64,000 nt of DNA, from positions 1 through 64,000 of the forward strand of contig CABHNZ010000007.1 of the NCBI GenBank assembly GCA_902167985.1, in the 5' to 3' direction. The position numbers and the translations under genes are program-made. The stretch comes from Shinella sp. UYSO24 (GTDB lineage Bacteria; Pseudomonadota; Alphaproteobacteria; Rhizobiales; Rhizobiaceae). Positions 38,652 to 47,887 of the stretch are shown here, piece after piece. The notes below the pieces were generated by a model that was not told where the DNA came from, searched no databases, and worked only from the letters and a program-made list of their open reading frames with translations. How positions within the stretch are numbered: the first letter of the stretch is position 1; each line of letters opens with the position of its first letter.

Positions 38652-39670
38652 CGGGTTTCCGTTACTTTCTTCAGGGCCAGCGGCGCATCGGGATTGAAGC
38701 CTTTGGCGCGCGACCAGGATTCGACAAAGCCGTAGAAAGGCACGATCAGCGCCAGCGCATCGGTCAGCGGGTGGCCGGTTGCGACGAAGGGCAGCGTCTT
38801 TGCCGTCCTGGTCAGTTCGGTGGTCGCAAAAGACAGCGCGCCCTTGCCGATGAGCGAATCGGCCATTTCGGCAGAGGAGGCTTCGGCCGCGTCACGCGCG
38901 GCAAAGGTCAGAACCGGGAAATGCTTTTCCACCAGCGCCACAGGACCATGCAGAACCTCGGCCGAGGAATAGGCCTCCGCATGCATGTTGGAAGTTTCCT
39001 TGAATTTCAGCGCCGCCTCGCTGGCAATCGCCAGAGCCGGGCCGCGACCGAGCATATAGAGCGAGCCGGCCTCGCCGATTTCGCTTGCAAAGGCACTCCA
39101 GTCTATCGCCACGGCCTTTTCCAGATGGCCGGGCAGGGCCTGCATGGCTGCCTTGAGCGCATCACTCTCTGTCCACTCGGCCAGAAGATAAAGGCCGGCG
39201 GCAACCGAGTTGACGAAGGATTTCGTCGCCGCAACCGCAAGTTCCGGCCCGGCCGCGATATCGATCGCATGGCTGGAGGCAGTCGCGATCGGCGAGGGCA
39301 GGGTGTTGGTGAGCGCGATCGTCAGCGCGCCGGAGGCGGTTGCCGCTTCCGCCATGGCAACGATGTCCGGGCTTTTGCCGGACTGCGAGATCGCAATCGC
39401 GGCGCCGCCGCCGAGCGAAAGCTTGGCACCATAGATCGAGGCAAGCGACGGCCCGATCGAGGCGACCGGGCGCCCGGCGGTCAGCTCGATCGCATATTTG
39501 ATGAACGTCGCGGCGTGATCGGACGAGCCGCGCGCAATGCTGACGAGAAAGGCCGGATCCTTGTCACGCAGGGCCCGGCCGGCGGCGGCAAGAGAGGCAC
39601 CGGACGTATCGATGAGCCGTGCCACGGCCTCCGGAATCTCGTTGATCTCCTGTCGCATATGCGTCTGCAT
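38648..39670 (-). CDS. SIS-domain glucosamine-6-phosphate deaminase/isomerase (NagB-II/AgaS type)
   Basis: 340 residues from ATG 39670. Two SIS domains, as in the isomerase half of GlmS but without the glutaminase domain: SIARGSSDHAATFIKYAIE and AISQSGKSPDIVAMAEAA in the first, LYMLGRGPALAIASEAALKFKETSNMHAE and EVLHGPVALVEKHFPVL in the second. Such GlmS-derived proteins (NagB-II) deaminate glucosamine-6-P to fructose-6-P in alphaproteobacteria that lack classical NagB. The location between gntR and nagA supports this role. Frame intact. Confidence 0.88.
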   Translation of the reverse strand: MQTHMRQEINEIPEAVARLIDTSGASLAAAGRALRDKDPAFLVSIARGSSDHAATFIKYAIELTAGRPVASIGPSLASIYGAKLSLGGGAAIAISQSGKSPDIVAMAEAATASGALTIALTNTLPSPIATASSHAIDIAAGPELAVAATKSFVNSVAAGLYLLAEWTESDALKAAMQALPGHLEKAVAIDWSAFASEIGEAGSLYMLGRGPALAIASEAALKFKETSNMHAEAYSSAEVLHGPVALVEKHFPVLTFAARDAAEASSAEMADSLIGKGALSFATTELTRTAKTLPFVATGHPLTDALALIVPFYGFVESWSRAKGFNPDAPLALKKVTETR

Positions 39671-39695
39671 TGTCTTGTCCCTTATTCTTGTCGTT

Positions 39696-40460
39696 TCAGT
39701 CGCCGGCCAGTGAGAGCTCGGCGACGAAGTCATAGGCATCGCCGCGATAAAGCGAGCGGGTGAGTTCCACCACGCGTCCCGATTCCAGATAGGACACGCG
39801 TTCGATCGAAAGCCCGGCGGCGCCGATTGGCACTTCCAGAAGCCCCGCATCGGGATTGGAAAGATTGCAGGCCGAGATCCGCTGGATGGCACGCACCGGC
39901 CGGGCGTCCTTTTTCTCAAGCTCCGCATAGAGCGAGCTGCGGATCATCGCCGGGTCCGGCAGAAATTCGGCGGATATGCTGGCGCGCTCGATCGCAAGCG
40001 GCATGTCATTGGCGATACGCAACCGCCCGATGCGCGCCACAAGCGTGCCGGGCGTCAGGCCGAGCATCATCATCTCTTCCGGAGACGGATGAAACAGGCC
40101 CCGCTGCAGCCATTCGGAGCGCGTCATCAGCCCGCGCCGTGCCATATCCTCGGTAAAGGAGGTCAGCCGGGTAAGCGGTTGTTCGACGCGGGACATCGGC
40201 CGAACGACGAAAGTGCCGGAGCCCTGGCGACGGATCAGCAGCCCGTCCCGAACCAGATCGTCCACCGCCTTGCGCACCGTCACACGGCTGACATTGGCGT
40301 AATCGGCCAGATCCCGCTCCGCCGGAAGCGCATCGCCATGGCCAAGCTTGCCGCCACGGATCGCATCCTCGAGGCTCTGCCTGAGCTTGCGGTAGAGCGG
40401 CCCGGTGCCTGCCGATTGCAGGCCTTCGAGCGGCAGGATGTCAGCCAGCCTTTCGCTCAT
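39696..40460 (-). CDS. GntR/HutC-family regulator (NagR/DasR-like) of the amino-sugar locus
   Basis: 254 residues. The N-terminal winged helix is at ERDLADYANVSRVTVRKAVDDLVRDGLLIRRQGSGTF, and the C-terminal UTRA ligand domain starts near LTRLTSFTEDMARRG, with RIGRLRIANDMPLAIERASI and a final ELTRSLYRGDAYDFVAEL. UTRA regulators of this kind bind GlcN-6-P or GlcNAc-6-P. Its ATG overlaps the nagK-like stop. The paired 11-bp-spaced repeats in the divergent promoter (41377-41393 and 41520-41537) are candidate targets. Confidence 0.9.
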   Translation of the reverse strand: MSERLADILPLEGLQSAGTGPLYRKLRQSLEDAIRGGKLGHGDALPAERDLADYANVSRVTVRKAVDDLVRDGLLIRRQGSGTFVVRPMSRVEQPLTRLTSFTEDMARRGLMTRSEWLQRGLFHPSPEEMMMLGLTPGTLVARIGRLRIANDMPLAIERASISAEFLPDPAMIRSSLYAELEKKDARPVRAIQRISACNLSNPDAGLLEVPIGAAGLSIERVSYLESGRVVELTRSLYRGDAYDFVAELSLAGD

Positions 40461-41356
40461 GCGCCCACCTCTGCCTTGCGGCCGGTACCGGCGCCAAAGC
40501 GCCTTGCCGCCAGCTGTACGGCGCCGGTCAGCGCATCGTGAAGCGGTTGCGAGAGCCTGCCCCTGTGCCGCGGCGAAAGATAGGCCGGATAAAGCCCGGC
40601 CAGCCCGCCGAGCAGGCAGAGCCGCCCGCTGCTGGCCGTCAGCCCGGCGATCACGTCGAGCGCGTCATCGATGGCGGCAGCACCTGTCCTGACGAGATGC
40701 AGGGCATTCTCATCGCCCTTGCCGGCAAAGTCGAACACGGACGGCGCATAGCGGCCGAAATCGCCGGGCCTTGCCTTTCGGGCAAATTCGACGATCGCAT
40801 CGGGGCTGTTATCGAAGCCTGAGAGGATGAAACGGGTGAAATCACCCGCGGGCCGCATTCCGTCATAGGCAAGCAGGCTTTCCTGCAGCGCCAGCTGGCC
40901 GAGCCTTGCGCCGCTGCCGAGATCGCTCACCTGAAATCCCCAGCCGCCGACGGAGCGCACGACCCCGCCGGTGCGGGCAAAGAAGATCGTGCCGGTACCG
41001 ACAATGCCGATCGCCCCGTCGCCGTCGCCGACAGCGCCTTCGAGTGCAATCAATCCATCGGAGACGATCTCGGAGCGGCCGAAGGGCAGGCGTGCCGTCA
41101 CGTAATTCACTGCGTCGCCGACATTATTGCCGGCAAGCCCGAGAATGGCAGCGCACCGGGCAAAATCCGGTGCACGACCGGCTTCGGCAAAGGCCAGCAG
41201 GCAGGCTTCCTCGATATGCTTGAGCGCCGTGTCGGGGTCGGTCAGGATATTGGAGGCGCCACTCTTGCCGCGGCCGATGACGGTCCCGTCCGCGTCGGCC
41301 AATGCCGCACGGCAACTGGTTCCGCCTCCGTCTATGCCGATAAGATAATCTACCAT
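40457..41356 (-). CDS. BadF/BcrA-family N-acetylhexosamine kinase (NagK/MurK-like)
   Basis: 299 residues from ATG 41356. ASKHA sugar-kinase fold: phosphate-1 motif LIGIDGGGTSCRAALADADG, AAILGLAGNNVGDAVNY, phosphate-2 GAIGIVGTGTIFFARTGG, SVGGWGFQVSDLGSGARLGQLAL, and adenosine motif LCLLGGLAGLYPAYL. Family members phosphorylate GlcNAc, MurNAc or glucosamine at O6. Its neighbours murQ and nagA need MurNAc-6-P and GlcNAc-6-P, so dual GlcNAc/MurNAc kinase activity is a good inference. First gene of the minus-strand operon, divergent from murQ. Confidence 0.85.
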   Translation of the reverse strand: MVDYLIGIDGGGTSCRAALADADGTVIGRGKSGASNILTDPDTALKHIEEACLLAFAEAGRAPDFARCAAILGLAGNNVGDAVNYVTARLPFGRSEIVSDGLIALEGAVGDGDGAIGIVGTGTIFFARTGGVVRSVGGWGFQVSDLGSGARLGQLALQESLLAYDGMRPAGDFTRFILSGFDNSPDAIVEFARKARPGDFGRYAPSVFDFAGKGDENALHLVRTGAAAIDDALDVIAGLTASSGRLCLLGGLAGLYPAYLSPRHRGRLSQPLHDALTGAVQLAARRFGAGTGRKAEVGA

Positions 41357-41376
41357 GGATACCTCCGGATTGGATG

Positions 41377-41393
41377 ATACCAAAAAAATACCA
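41377..41393 (-). promoter_or_regulatory. amino-sugar operator candidate, nagK side
   Basis: ATACC occurs at 41377-41381 and again at 41388-41392, 11 bases apart with an A run between. Read on the minus strand the element is GGTATTTTTTTGGTATCAT, almost identical to the element at 41520-41540 in front of murQ. It sits 21 bases before the nagK-like start. Confidence 0.55.
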
Positions 41394-41519
41394 CTAACCA
41401 AGAGGGATTTTCATTCGGCGACTGCTCATATTTTATCGAATTGAATAAACAGGGACTTTTGTCGATTCTTGATCTAAATCACTACGTGTGGCGCCAAAAG
41501 TTAATTTTGCGCTAGACAA

Positions 41520-41537
41520 TTGGTATTTTTTTGGCAT
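41520..41537 (+). promoter_or_regulatory. amino-sugar operator candidate, murQ side
   Basis: TTGGTAT (41520-41526) and TTGGCAT (41531-41537), 11 bases apart, forming GGTATTTTTTTGGCATCAT, the same 19-base element as on the nagK side with one change. It lies 27 bases before the murQ ATG. The likely binder is the GntR/UTRA regulator of the locus. Confidence 0.55.
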
Positions 41538-41563
41538 CATTTTTGTCAGAGGGAGAAAATCGC

Positions 41564-42477
41564 ATGGTAAGCGCTACCGAGGCACGGCACGCAAGATCGC
41601 AAGGGCTCGATGCGCTCGACCCTGCCGATATCCTTGCGCTCCTGTCTGAAGGCCAGCGCGATGCTGCGGAGAGCGTCGATCAGGCGATCCCTGCCATTGC
41701 GGCCGCAGCCGATGTGATGGCGAGAACGCTGCAGGCCGGCGGGCGCATCGTCTATGCCGGAGCCGGCAGTGCCGGACTGGTCGCCATGGCTGACGGCCTC
41801 GAACTGCCCGGCACCTACGGCATCGCTCGTGACCGGATCGTCCTTCTCTTTGCAGGCGGTCTGCCGACCGGCTCCGATCTGCCCGGTGGTCCGGAAGATG
41901 ATGCGACCTTGGTGCGCACGATGCGCAGGTGGTCAGGGAAGGCGATCTCGTTCTCTGTGTCTCGGCCAGCGGCTCCACGCCCTATACGCTTGCCGTTGCG
42001 AAGACCGCCAGCCAAAGGGGCGCAAAGGTGGTCGCCATGTCCAACAATGCCGCCACGCCGCTTCTGGCCGCCGCCGATATCGCGATCCTGCTCGAAACGC
42101 CGCCGGAAGTCGTTGCCGGTTCCACCCGCATGGGTGCGGCGACCGCGCAGAAGGTCGCCTTCAACATGATCTCGACACTGGCCGCCGTGATGCTCGGCCA
42201 TGTGCATGATGGCCACATGGTCAATCTGCGCGCCGATAATGCCAAGCTGCGCCTGCGTGCCGCGCGCATGGTGGCCGATATCGCCGGTATCGGTGAGGAG
42301 GAGGCCGCTGCCGCCGTCGAAAGGGCGGATGGCGCGGTGAAGATCGCCGTCCTGCTCGCAGTCGGCGTGCCGGATGTCGCCTCGGCCAGGACATTGCTGT
42401 CGCAGTCTGCCGATACGCTGCGCATCGCGTTGGCGACGATCGAAAAAGGTTCTGGGAAGTCCATGAAATGCGCCTGA
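41564..42477 (+). CDS. murQ: N-acetylmuramic acid 6-phosphate etherase
   Basis: Cleaves the lactyl ether of MurNAc-6-P to give GlcNAc-6-P and D-lactate. ATG 41564 follows GAGGGAGA. SIS fold: IVYAGAGSAGLVAMADG, catalytic-site GGPEDD, VLCVSASGSTPYTLAVAKTA, ETPPEVVAGSTRMGAATAQK (family signature) and HMVNLRADNAKLRLRAARMV. A G is missing near 41912 (DDATL-GAHDAQVVREGD); restored length is 304 residues. It starts the plus-strand operon with a sugar ABC importer, diverging from the nag operon. Confidence 0.93.
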
Positions 42478-42502
42478 ATGGCGCGATAAGAGGGAGAACG
42501 TC

Positions 42503-43774
42503 ATGACCAGCATATTGAAAGGCATGTTTTTCACATCCACCATTCTCGTCCCGGCCGTTCTGGCCTCGGCAGGGATTGCCAATGCCGCCGATGCCCAGCT
42601 GACGATCGAGAGCTGGCGCAATGACGACCTGTCCATCTGGCAGGAAAAGCTGATCCCGGCCTTCGAGGCGAAGAACCCCGGTATCAAGGTGACGTTCGCG
42701 CCGCTGGCGCCGACGGAATATAACTCTGCCGTCAACGCCAAGCTGGAAGCGGGCACCGCCGGCGACCTGATCGCCTGCCGTCCGTTCGACCTGTCGCTCG
42801 CCATGTTCCAGAAGGGCCAGCTTGCGCCGCTCAACGACCTGCCGGGCATGGATAATTTCACCGACACCGCCAAGGCCGCCTGGTCGACGGATGACGGCAA
42901 GACCAGCTTCTGCGTGCCGATGGCCTCGGTCATTCACGGCTTCATCTACAACAAGAAGGCTTTCGAGGAAGTCGGCGTCAAGGTGCCGAAGACCGAGGAG
43001 GAATTCTTCGCCGTGCTCGACAAGATCAAGGCGAACGGCAATTACATCCCGATGGCCATGGGCACCAAGGACCAGTGGGAGTCGGCCACCATGGGCTATT
43101 ACAATATCGGCCCGAACTACTGGAAGGGCGAGGAAGGCCGCAAGGCGCTGATCGAGGGCAAAGAGAAGCTGACCGATGCCGACTGGGTTCAGCCCTACAA
43201 GGAACTTGCCAAGTGGAAGCCCTATCTGGGCGATGGTTTCGAGGCGCAGACCTATCCGGACAGCCAGAACCTCTTCACGCTTGGTCGCGCCGCCATCTAT
43301 CCGGCCGGTTCGTGGGAGATTTCCAACTTCCGCGCCGCAGCCGATTTCGAAATGGGCGCCTTCCCGCCGCCGGTGCCTAAGGCTGGTGACGCCTGCTACA
43401 TTTCCGACCACAACGATATCGGCCTTGGCATGAACGCCAAGACGAAGAACCCGGAAGCGGCGAAGAAATTCCTCACCTGGGTCGCCTCGCCGGAATTTGC
43501 CGAGATCTATGCCAATGCGCTGCCGGGCTTCTTCTCGCTCAACAAGACACCGGTGAAGATGAACGACCCGCTTGCCCAGGAATTCGTCTCCTGGCGCCAG
43601 AACTGCAAGACGACGATCCGCCCGAGCGCGCAGATCGTCGGCCGCGGCACGCCGAACCTCGATCTCGAAATGTGGCGCGTCTCGGCTAACGTCATCAACG
43701 GCACCGAAACGCCGGAACAGGCCGCTGCCGAAACCCAGAAGGGCCTCGACAGCTGGTACAAGCCGGCCAAGTAA
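42503..43774 (+). CDS. sugar ABC transporter substrate-binding protein (family 1)
   Basis: 423 residues, intact, 25 bases after murQ. Signal peptide MTSILKGMFFTSTILVPAVL with cleavage near ANA-ADAQ. The mature protein is a carbohydrate-uptake-transporter-1 binder: LTIESWRNDDLSIWQEKLIPAFEAKNPGI, DLSLAMFQKGQLAPLNDLPGM, GRAAIYPAGSWEISNFRAAADFEMG. The context (murQ and nag genes) points to a MurNAc-, GlcNAc- or muropeptide/chitooligosaccharide-derived sugar, but ligand specificity cannot be read from the sequence. The codon bias suggests good expression. A hairpin follows before the permeases. Confidence 0.88.
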   Translation: MTSILKGMFFTSTILVPAVLASAGIANAADAQLTIESWRNDDLSIWQEKLIPAFEAKNPGIKVTFAPLAPTEYNSAVNAKLEAGTAGDLIACRPFDLSLAMFQKGQLAPLNDLPGMDNFTDTAKAAWSTDDGKTSFCVPMASVIHGFIYNKKAFEEVGVKVPKTEEEFFAVLDKIKANGNYIPMAMGTKDQWESATMGYYNIGPNYWKGEEGRKALIEGKEKLTDADWVQPYKELAKWKPYLGDGFEAQTYPDSQNLFTLGRAAIYPAGSWEISNFRAAADFEMGAFPPPVPKAGDACYISDHNDIGLGMNAKTKNPEAAKKFLTWVASPEFAEIYANALPGFFSLNKTPVKMNDPLAQEFVSWRQNCKTTIRPSAQIVGRGTPNLDLEMWRVSANVINGTETPEQAAAETQKGLDSWYKPAK

Positions 43775-43838
43775 CAGGGTGGTCTGACGGCTCTGGCTGT
43801 GTGCCAGGGCCCGGGCCCCTGATCTGCCTTCGACATGC

Positions 43839-43867
43839 TCCCCCTCTCCGTCAAATGGGGAGGGGGA
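43839..43867. repeat. hairpin between sugar-binding protein and permease genes
   Basis: TCCCCCTCTCC (43839-43849) pairs with GGGGAGGGGGA (43857-43867), 11 pairs with one G-T. It resembles the element at 6602-6631 in base content and occupies the same position, after a binding-protein gene and before its permease, in a 204-base gap without a gene. Confidence 0.6.
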
Positions 43868-43978
43868 CCTGTCTCTCGCATCTGGAGCGGGGCGGGCGGC
43901 AGCGGTAGCGGCCCGAAGGTATTGGCAATGCCGTGATGCTGCCTTCGCGCAGACAACAAGAAACATTCGGAACAGCCC

Positions 43979-44929
43979 ATGAGCGATATCGACAAAGCCG
44001 AAGCCGGGATCGGTGAGATCCGGCGGCCTGCCCGCTGGCACATTCTCGTCTTTCTGGCGCCGGCCTTCATTGTCTATACGGCGGTGATGATCCTGCCGCT
44101 CATCGAGACGCTGCGGCTGTCCTTCTACAATCTCGTCGAAGGCAAACTCGCCTTCGTCGGGCTTGGCAATTTCGTCACGCTGTTTTCCGATCCGCGCCTG
44201 TCGCATGATTTCTGGAACGCGCTCGTCAACAACATCCTCTTCTTCATCATCCACATGCTGGTGCAGAACCCCGTCGGCATCGCGATCGCCGCCATGCTCT
44301 CGGTGCCGAAGCTGCGCTTTGCCGCCTTCTATCGCTCGGCGATCTTCGTGCCGACGCTTCTTTCCTTCGTCATCGTCGGCTTCATCTGGAAGCTCATCCT
44401 CTCGCCGATCTGGGGCATTGCGCCGACGCTGATGGATCTTGTCGGCCTCAAATGGGCCTTCGGCCCCTGGCTCGGAAAGGCCGATACGGCGCTGGTCACG
44501 GTGGCGCTGATCTCGGTCTGGCAATATGTCGGCATCCCGATGATGCTGATCTACGCCGCCCTCCTCAATATTCCCGACGAAGTGCTGGAGGCGGCGGAAT
44601 GCGATGGCATTACCGGCTGGAGCCAGTTCTGGAAGATCAAACTGCCGCTGATCCTGCCCTCGATCGGCATCGTCTCGGTGCTGACCTTCGTCGGCAATTT
44701 CAACGCTTTCGACCTGATCTACACCGTACAGGGCGCGCTGGCCGGGCCGGACGGTGCGACCGATATTCTCGGCACGCTCCTCTACCGCACCTTCTTCGGC
44801 TTCCAGAACCAGATGGGCGACCGCTCCATGGGCGCCACCATCGCCGCCGTGATGTTCCTCATCATTCTGGCCGGCGTCTCGCTCTATCTCTTCGTCATCC
44901 AGCGGCGCATGCGTCGCTACCAGTTCTAA
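43979..44929 (+). CDS. sugar ABC transporter permease 1 (MalF-like)
   Basis: 316 residues, intact. Six helices, the first ILVFLAPAFIVYTAVMILPLIETL, preceded by about 22 cytoplasmic residues. The EAA docking loop EAAECDGITGWSQFWKIKLPLILP is near residue 205, with the family FNAFDLIYTVQGALAGPDGATDILGTLLYRTFF after it. ATG 43979. Pairs with the next gene, 14 bases downstream. Confidence 0.9.
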   Translation: MSDIDKAEAGIGEIRRPARWHILVFLAPAFIVYTAVMILPLIETLRLSFYNLVEGKLAFVGLGNFVTLFSDPRLSHDFWNALVNNILFFIIHMLVQNPVGIAIAAMLSVPKLRFAAFYRSAIFVPTLLSFVIVGFIWKLILSPIWGIAPTLMDLVGLKWAFGPWLGKADTALVTVALISVWQYVGIPMMLIYAALLNIPDEVLEAAECDGITGWSQFWKIKLPLILPSIGIVSVLTFVGNFNAFDLIYTVQGALAGPDGATDILGTLLYRTFFGFQNQMGDRSMGATIAAVMFLIILAGVSLYLFVIQRRMRRYQF

Positions 44930-44943
44930 GGGGAGGGGAGAGA

Positions 44944-45783
44944 ATGTCGAAAGCCCGTTCCGTTCCGTTTCGCACGGCCGCCATCCATGTGGCACTGATC
45001 GCCTATACGCTGATCGCCCTTTTTCCGGTCTTCCTGACGCTGGTCAATTCGCTGAAGAACCGCAATGCCATCTTCCGCTCGCCGATGAGCCTGCCCGGCC
45101 CGTCGAGCTTCAGTCTGATCGGCTATGAGACGGTGCTGAGCCAGGGCGATTTTCTCGGCTATTTCGGCAACAGCCTCATCGTTACCGTCGTCTCGATCGC
45201 CTTCGTGCTCCTCTTCGGCGCCATGGCCGCCTTCGCGCTCTCGGAATATAGATTTCGCGGCAATACGCTGCTCGGCCTCTATCTGGCGCTCGGCATCATG
45301 ATCCCGATCCGGCTTGGCACGATCGCCATCCTTCAGGGCATGGCGGCGAGCGGCCTCGTCAATACGCGCACGGCCCTCGTCCTCGTCTACACGGCGCAAG
45401 GCCTGCCGCTTGCGATCTTCATCCTGTCGGAATTCATGCGGACAGTCTCCGACGACCTGAAGAATGCCGGCCGCATCGACGGGCTCTCGGAATATGCGAT
45501 CTTCTTCCGCCTCGTCCTGCCGCTCATCCGCCCGGCCATGGCAACGGTTGCCGTCTTCACCATGATCCCCATCTGGAACGATCTCTGGTTCCCGCTGATC
45601 CTCGCGCCCGGCGAGGCGACGAAGACGATCACGCTCGGCGCCCAGATGTTCATCGGCCAGTTCGTCACCAACTGGAATGCGGTTCTGGCCGCACTCTCGC
45701 TCGCCATCCTGCCGGTGCTCGTCCTCTACGTCATCTTCTCGCGCCAGTTGATCCGCGGCATTACCGCCGGAGCCGTCAAATGA
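44944..45783 (+). CDS. sugar ABC transporter permease 2 (MalG-like)
   Basis: 279 residues from ATG 44944, preceded by GGGGAGGGGAG. Six helices. The conserved first-loop segment is SLKNRNAIFRSPMSLPGP, the EAA loop KNAGRIDGLSEYAIFFRLVLPLIRPAMAT and the late FTMIPIWNDLWFPLILAPGE, all typical of CUT1 permeases. Frame intact. The stop overlaps the oxidoreductase ATG (45780-45783). Confidence 0.9.
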   Translation: MSKARSVPFRTAAIHVALIAYTLIALFPVFLTLVNSLKNRNAIFRSPMSLPGPSSFSLIGYETVLSQGDFLGYFGNSLIVTVVSIAFVLLFGAMAAFALSEYRFRGNTLLGLYLALGIMIPIRLGTIAILQGMAASGLVNTRTALVLVYTAQGLPLAIFILSEFMRTVSDDLKNAGRIDGLSEYAIFFRLVLPLIRPAMATVAVFTMIPIWNDLWFPLILAPGEATKTITLGAQMFIGQFVTNWNAVLAALSLAILPVLVLYVIFSRQLIRGITAGAVK

Positions 45784-46871
45784 GCGATACGCAAGCGCCT
45801 ATCCGCGTGCTGGTGGCAGGCCTCGGCAATATGGGGCGAAGCCATGCGCTGGCCTATCACCGCAATCCGGGCTTCGAAATCGTCGGCCTCGTCAACCGCT
45901 CCCGCCGGGATCTGCCGCAAGAGCTGTCATCCTATCCGCTGATGACGGATTTTGCCGAGGCACTTCGCCTGACGAAACCGGATCTCTGCTCGATCAACAC
46001 CTATTCGGACACCCACGCCGATTACGCCGTCATGGCGATCGAGGCAGGCTGCGACGTCTTCGTCGAAAAGCCGCTGGCGACCACGCTTGCCGATGCCGAG
46101 CGCGTCGTGGCGGCCGCCGTGAGGCATGGCCGCAAGCTCGTCATCGGCTATATTCTCCGCCATCACCCATCCTGGATGCGGCTGATCGAGGAGGCCCGCA
46201 GGCTCGGGCCGCCTTACGTCTTCCGCATGAACCTCAACCAGCAATCCTCCGGCGACAAATGGCATGTCCACAAGGCGCTGATGCAGACGACCTCGCCGAT
46301 CGTCGATTGCGGCGTCCATTACATCGACGTCTGGTGTCAGATCACCGATGCCAAAGCCGTCGAAGTGCGCGGCATGGGCCTGCGCATGACGGACGATATC
46401 GCGCCGACCATGTATAATTACGGCCATATGCAGGTGATTTTCGAGGATGGTTCCGTCGGCTGGTATGAGGCCGGCTGGGGGCCGATGATGTCGGAAACCG
46501 CCTTCTTCGTGAAGGATGTCATGTCGCCGAACGGCGCCGTCTCGATCGTCGTCGACGACAAGGCCCGCTCGGACGATCTCGACACCCATACGAAAACCTC
46601 GGTCATCCGCGTCCACAGCGCCGAGACAGGCCCTGATGGCGCCTTCATTCGCCCCGATGCGCTGTTATCCATGTCCGGCGAGCCGGACCACCAGATGCTC
46701 TGCGATCTCGAACAGGCCTATGTGCTGAAAGCGATCCGCGAAAATATCGATCTCACCCGCCATATGGACGATGCGGTGCAATCGCTGAAGATCTGCCTTG
46801 CGGCGGATGAGAGCGTGCGCACCGGAAAGGCTGTTCGCCTCGCGCCGTCCATCTCCGAACGCCGAATTTAA
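45780..46871 (+). CDS. Gfo/Idh/MocA-family oxidoreductase
   Basis: 363 residues, intact. Rossmann motif [21 protein letters not shown], then the family EKPLATT motif (EKP-lysine contacts nicotinamide), [22 protein letters not shown], and a C-terminal beta-sheet domain containing [18 protein letters not shown] with the usual catalytic-site Asp and His. It likely oxidises or reduces a sugar or a sugar acid by NAD(P). Its place inside the importer operon, between permease and ATPase, suggests that it acts on the imported compound, yet the MurQ/NagA route needs no such step. The true substrate is unknown. Confidence 0.85.
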   Translation: MSDTQAPIRVLVAGLGNMGRSHALAYHRNPGFEIVGLVNRSRRDLPQELSSYPLMTDFAEALRLTKPDLCSINTYSDTHADYAVMAIEAGCDVFVEKPLATTLADAERVVAAAVRHGRKLVIGYILRHHPSWMRLIEEARRLGPPYVFRMNLNQQSSGDKWHVHKALMQTTSPIVDCGVHYIDVWCQITDAKAVEVRGMGLRMTDDIAPTMYNYGHMQVIFEDGSVGWYEAGWGPMMSETAFFVKDVMSPNGAVSIVVDDKARSDDLDTHTKTSVIRVHSAETGPDGAFIRPDALLSMSGEPDHQMLCDLEQAYVLKAIRENIDLTRHMDDAVQSLKICLAADESVRTGKAVRLAPSISERRI

Positions 46872-46882
46872 GGAAGACGCTC

Positions 46883-47887
46883 TTGGGTTCCCTGCAACTG
46901 ACCTCCATCCGCAAGGCCTTTGGCGATCATGAAGTGCTGAAGGGCATCGACCTGACGGTCGAAGACGGCGAGTTCGTCATCTTCGTCGGCCCGTCGGGCT
47001 GCGGAAAGTCGACGCTTCTGCGCGTCATCGCCGGGCTGGAAGATGCCACGTCCGGTTCGATCCGCATCGATGGCCGGGAAGTGGCGACCGTGCCGCCGGC
47101 AAAGCGCGGCATTGCCATGGTCTTCCAGTCCTACGCCCTCTATCCGCACCTGACGGTCAAGGAGAATATGGGGCTTGGCCTCAAACAGGCCGGCGCGCCC
47201 AAGGCAGAGATCGAGGAAAAGGTCAGCAAGGCCGCATCCATGCTGTCGCTCGATGCTTACCTCGCCCGCCGCCCGGCCGAGCTTTCCGGCGGCCAGCGCC
47301 AGCGCGTCGCGATCGGCCGTGCCATCGTGCGCGAACCGAGCCTCTTTCTCTTCGACGAGCCGCTCTCCAACCTCGATGCGGCGCTGCGCGTCCAGACGCG
47401 TCTCGAAATCGCCGGCCTGCACCGCCGCCTCAAGGCGACGATGATCTACGTCACCCACGATCAGGTGGAAGCCATGACGCTTGCCGACAAGATCGTCGTC
47501 TTGAACGCCGGCGCCATCGAACAGGTCGGCTCCCCGATGGAACTCTATAATCACCCGGCCAACACCTTCGTTGCCGGCTTCATCGGCTCGCCGCAGATGA
47601 ATTTCATTCCGGGTGACAGACTGGGAGACCGCGAGGCAAAGACGATCGGTATCCGGCCCGAGCATATCGTGCTGTCACGCGAGAGCGGCGACTGGAAGGG
47701 AAAAGTGATTCACGTGGAGCATCTGGGTGCCGACACGATCGTTTATCTCGAGACGGAGCTTGCCGGCCTGATTACCGTGCGCCTCTTTGGCGAACATCGC
47801 TACCAGCCGGATGATATCGTCTTCGCCACGCCCGACGAGGCCAGCCGCCATCGCTTCGACGGTAACGATCGCGCCATCACGCGATAG
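46883..47887 (+). CDS. sugar ABC transporter ATP-binding protein (UgpC/MsmX-like)
   Basis: 334 residues starting with TTG 46883 after AAGGAAG. Walker [11 protein letters not shown]-loop [12 protein letters not shown], signature [14 protein letters not shown], Walker [15 protein letters not shown]-loop VTHDQVEA, then an OB-fold domain with [15 protein letters not shown] and [14 protein letters not shown]. MalK-class ATPase serving the two permeases upstream. Last gene of the murQ operon. Frame intact. No clear terminator follows. Confidence 0.9.
   Translation: MGSLQLTSIRKAFGDHEVLKGIDLTVEDGEFVIFVGPSGCGKSTLLRVIAGLEDATSGSIRIDGREVATVPPAKRGIAMVFQSYALYPHLTVKENMGLGLKQAGAPKAEIEEKVSKAASMLSLDAYLARRPAELSGGQRQRVAIGRAIVREPSLFLFDEPLSNLDAALRVQTRLEIAGLHRRLKATMIYVTHDQVEAMTLADKIVVLNAGAIEQVGSPMELYNHPANTFVAGFIGSPQMNFIPGDRLGDREAKTIGIRPEHIVLSRESGDWKGKVIHVEHLGADTIVYLETELAGLITVRLFGEHRYQPDDIVFATPDEASRHRFDGNDRAITR

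Noticed and set aside
42221..44995. A 924-codon open frame on the minus strand opposite murQ, the sugar-binding protein and permease.
   Set aside because: It is antisense to three well-supported genes, has no domain, is rich in Arg, Asp, Gly and His as expected for the complement of high-GC coding sequence, and lacks a ribosome-binding site.
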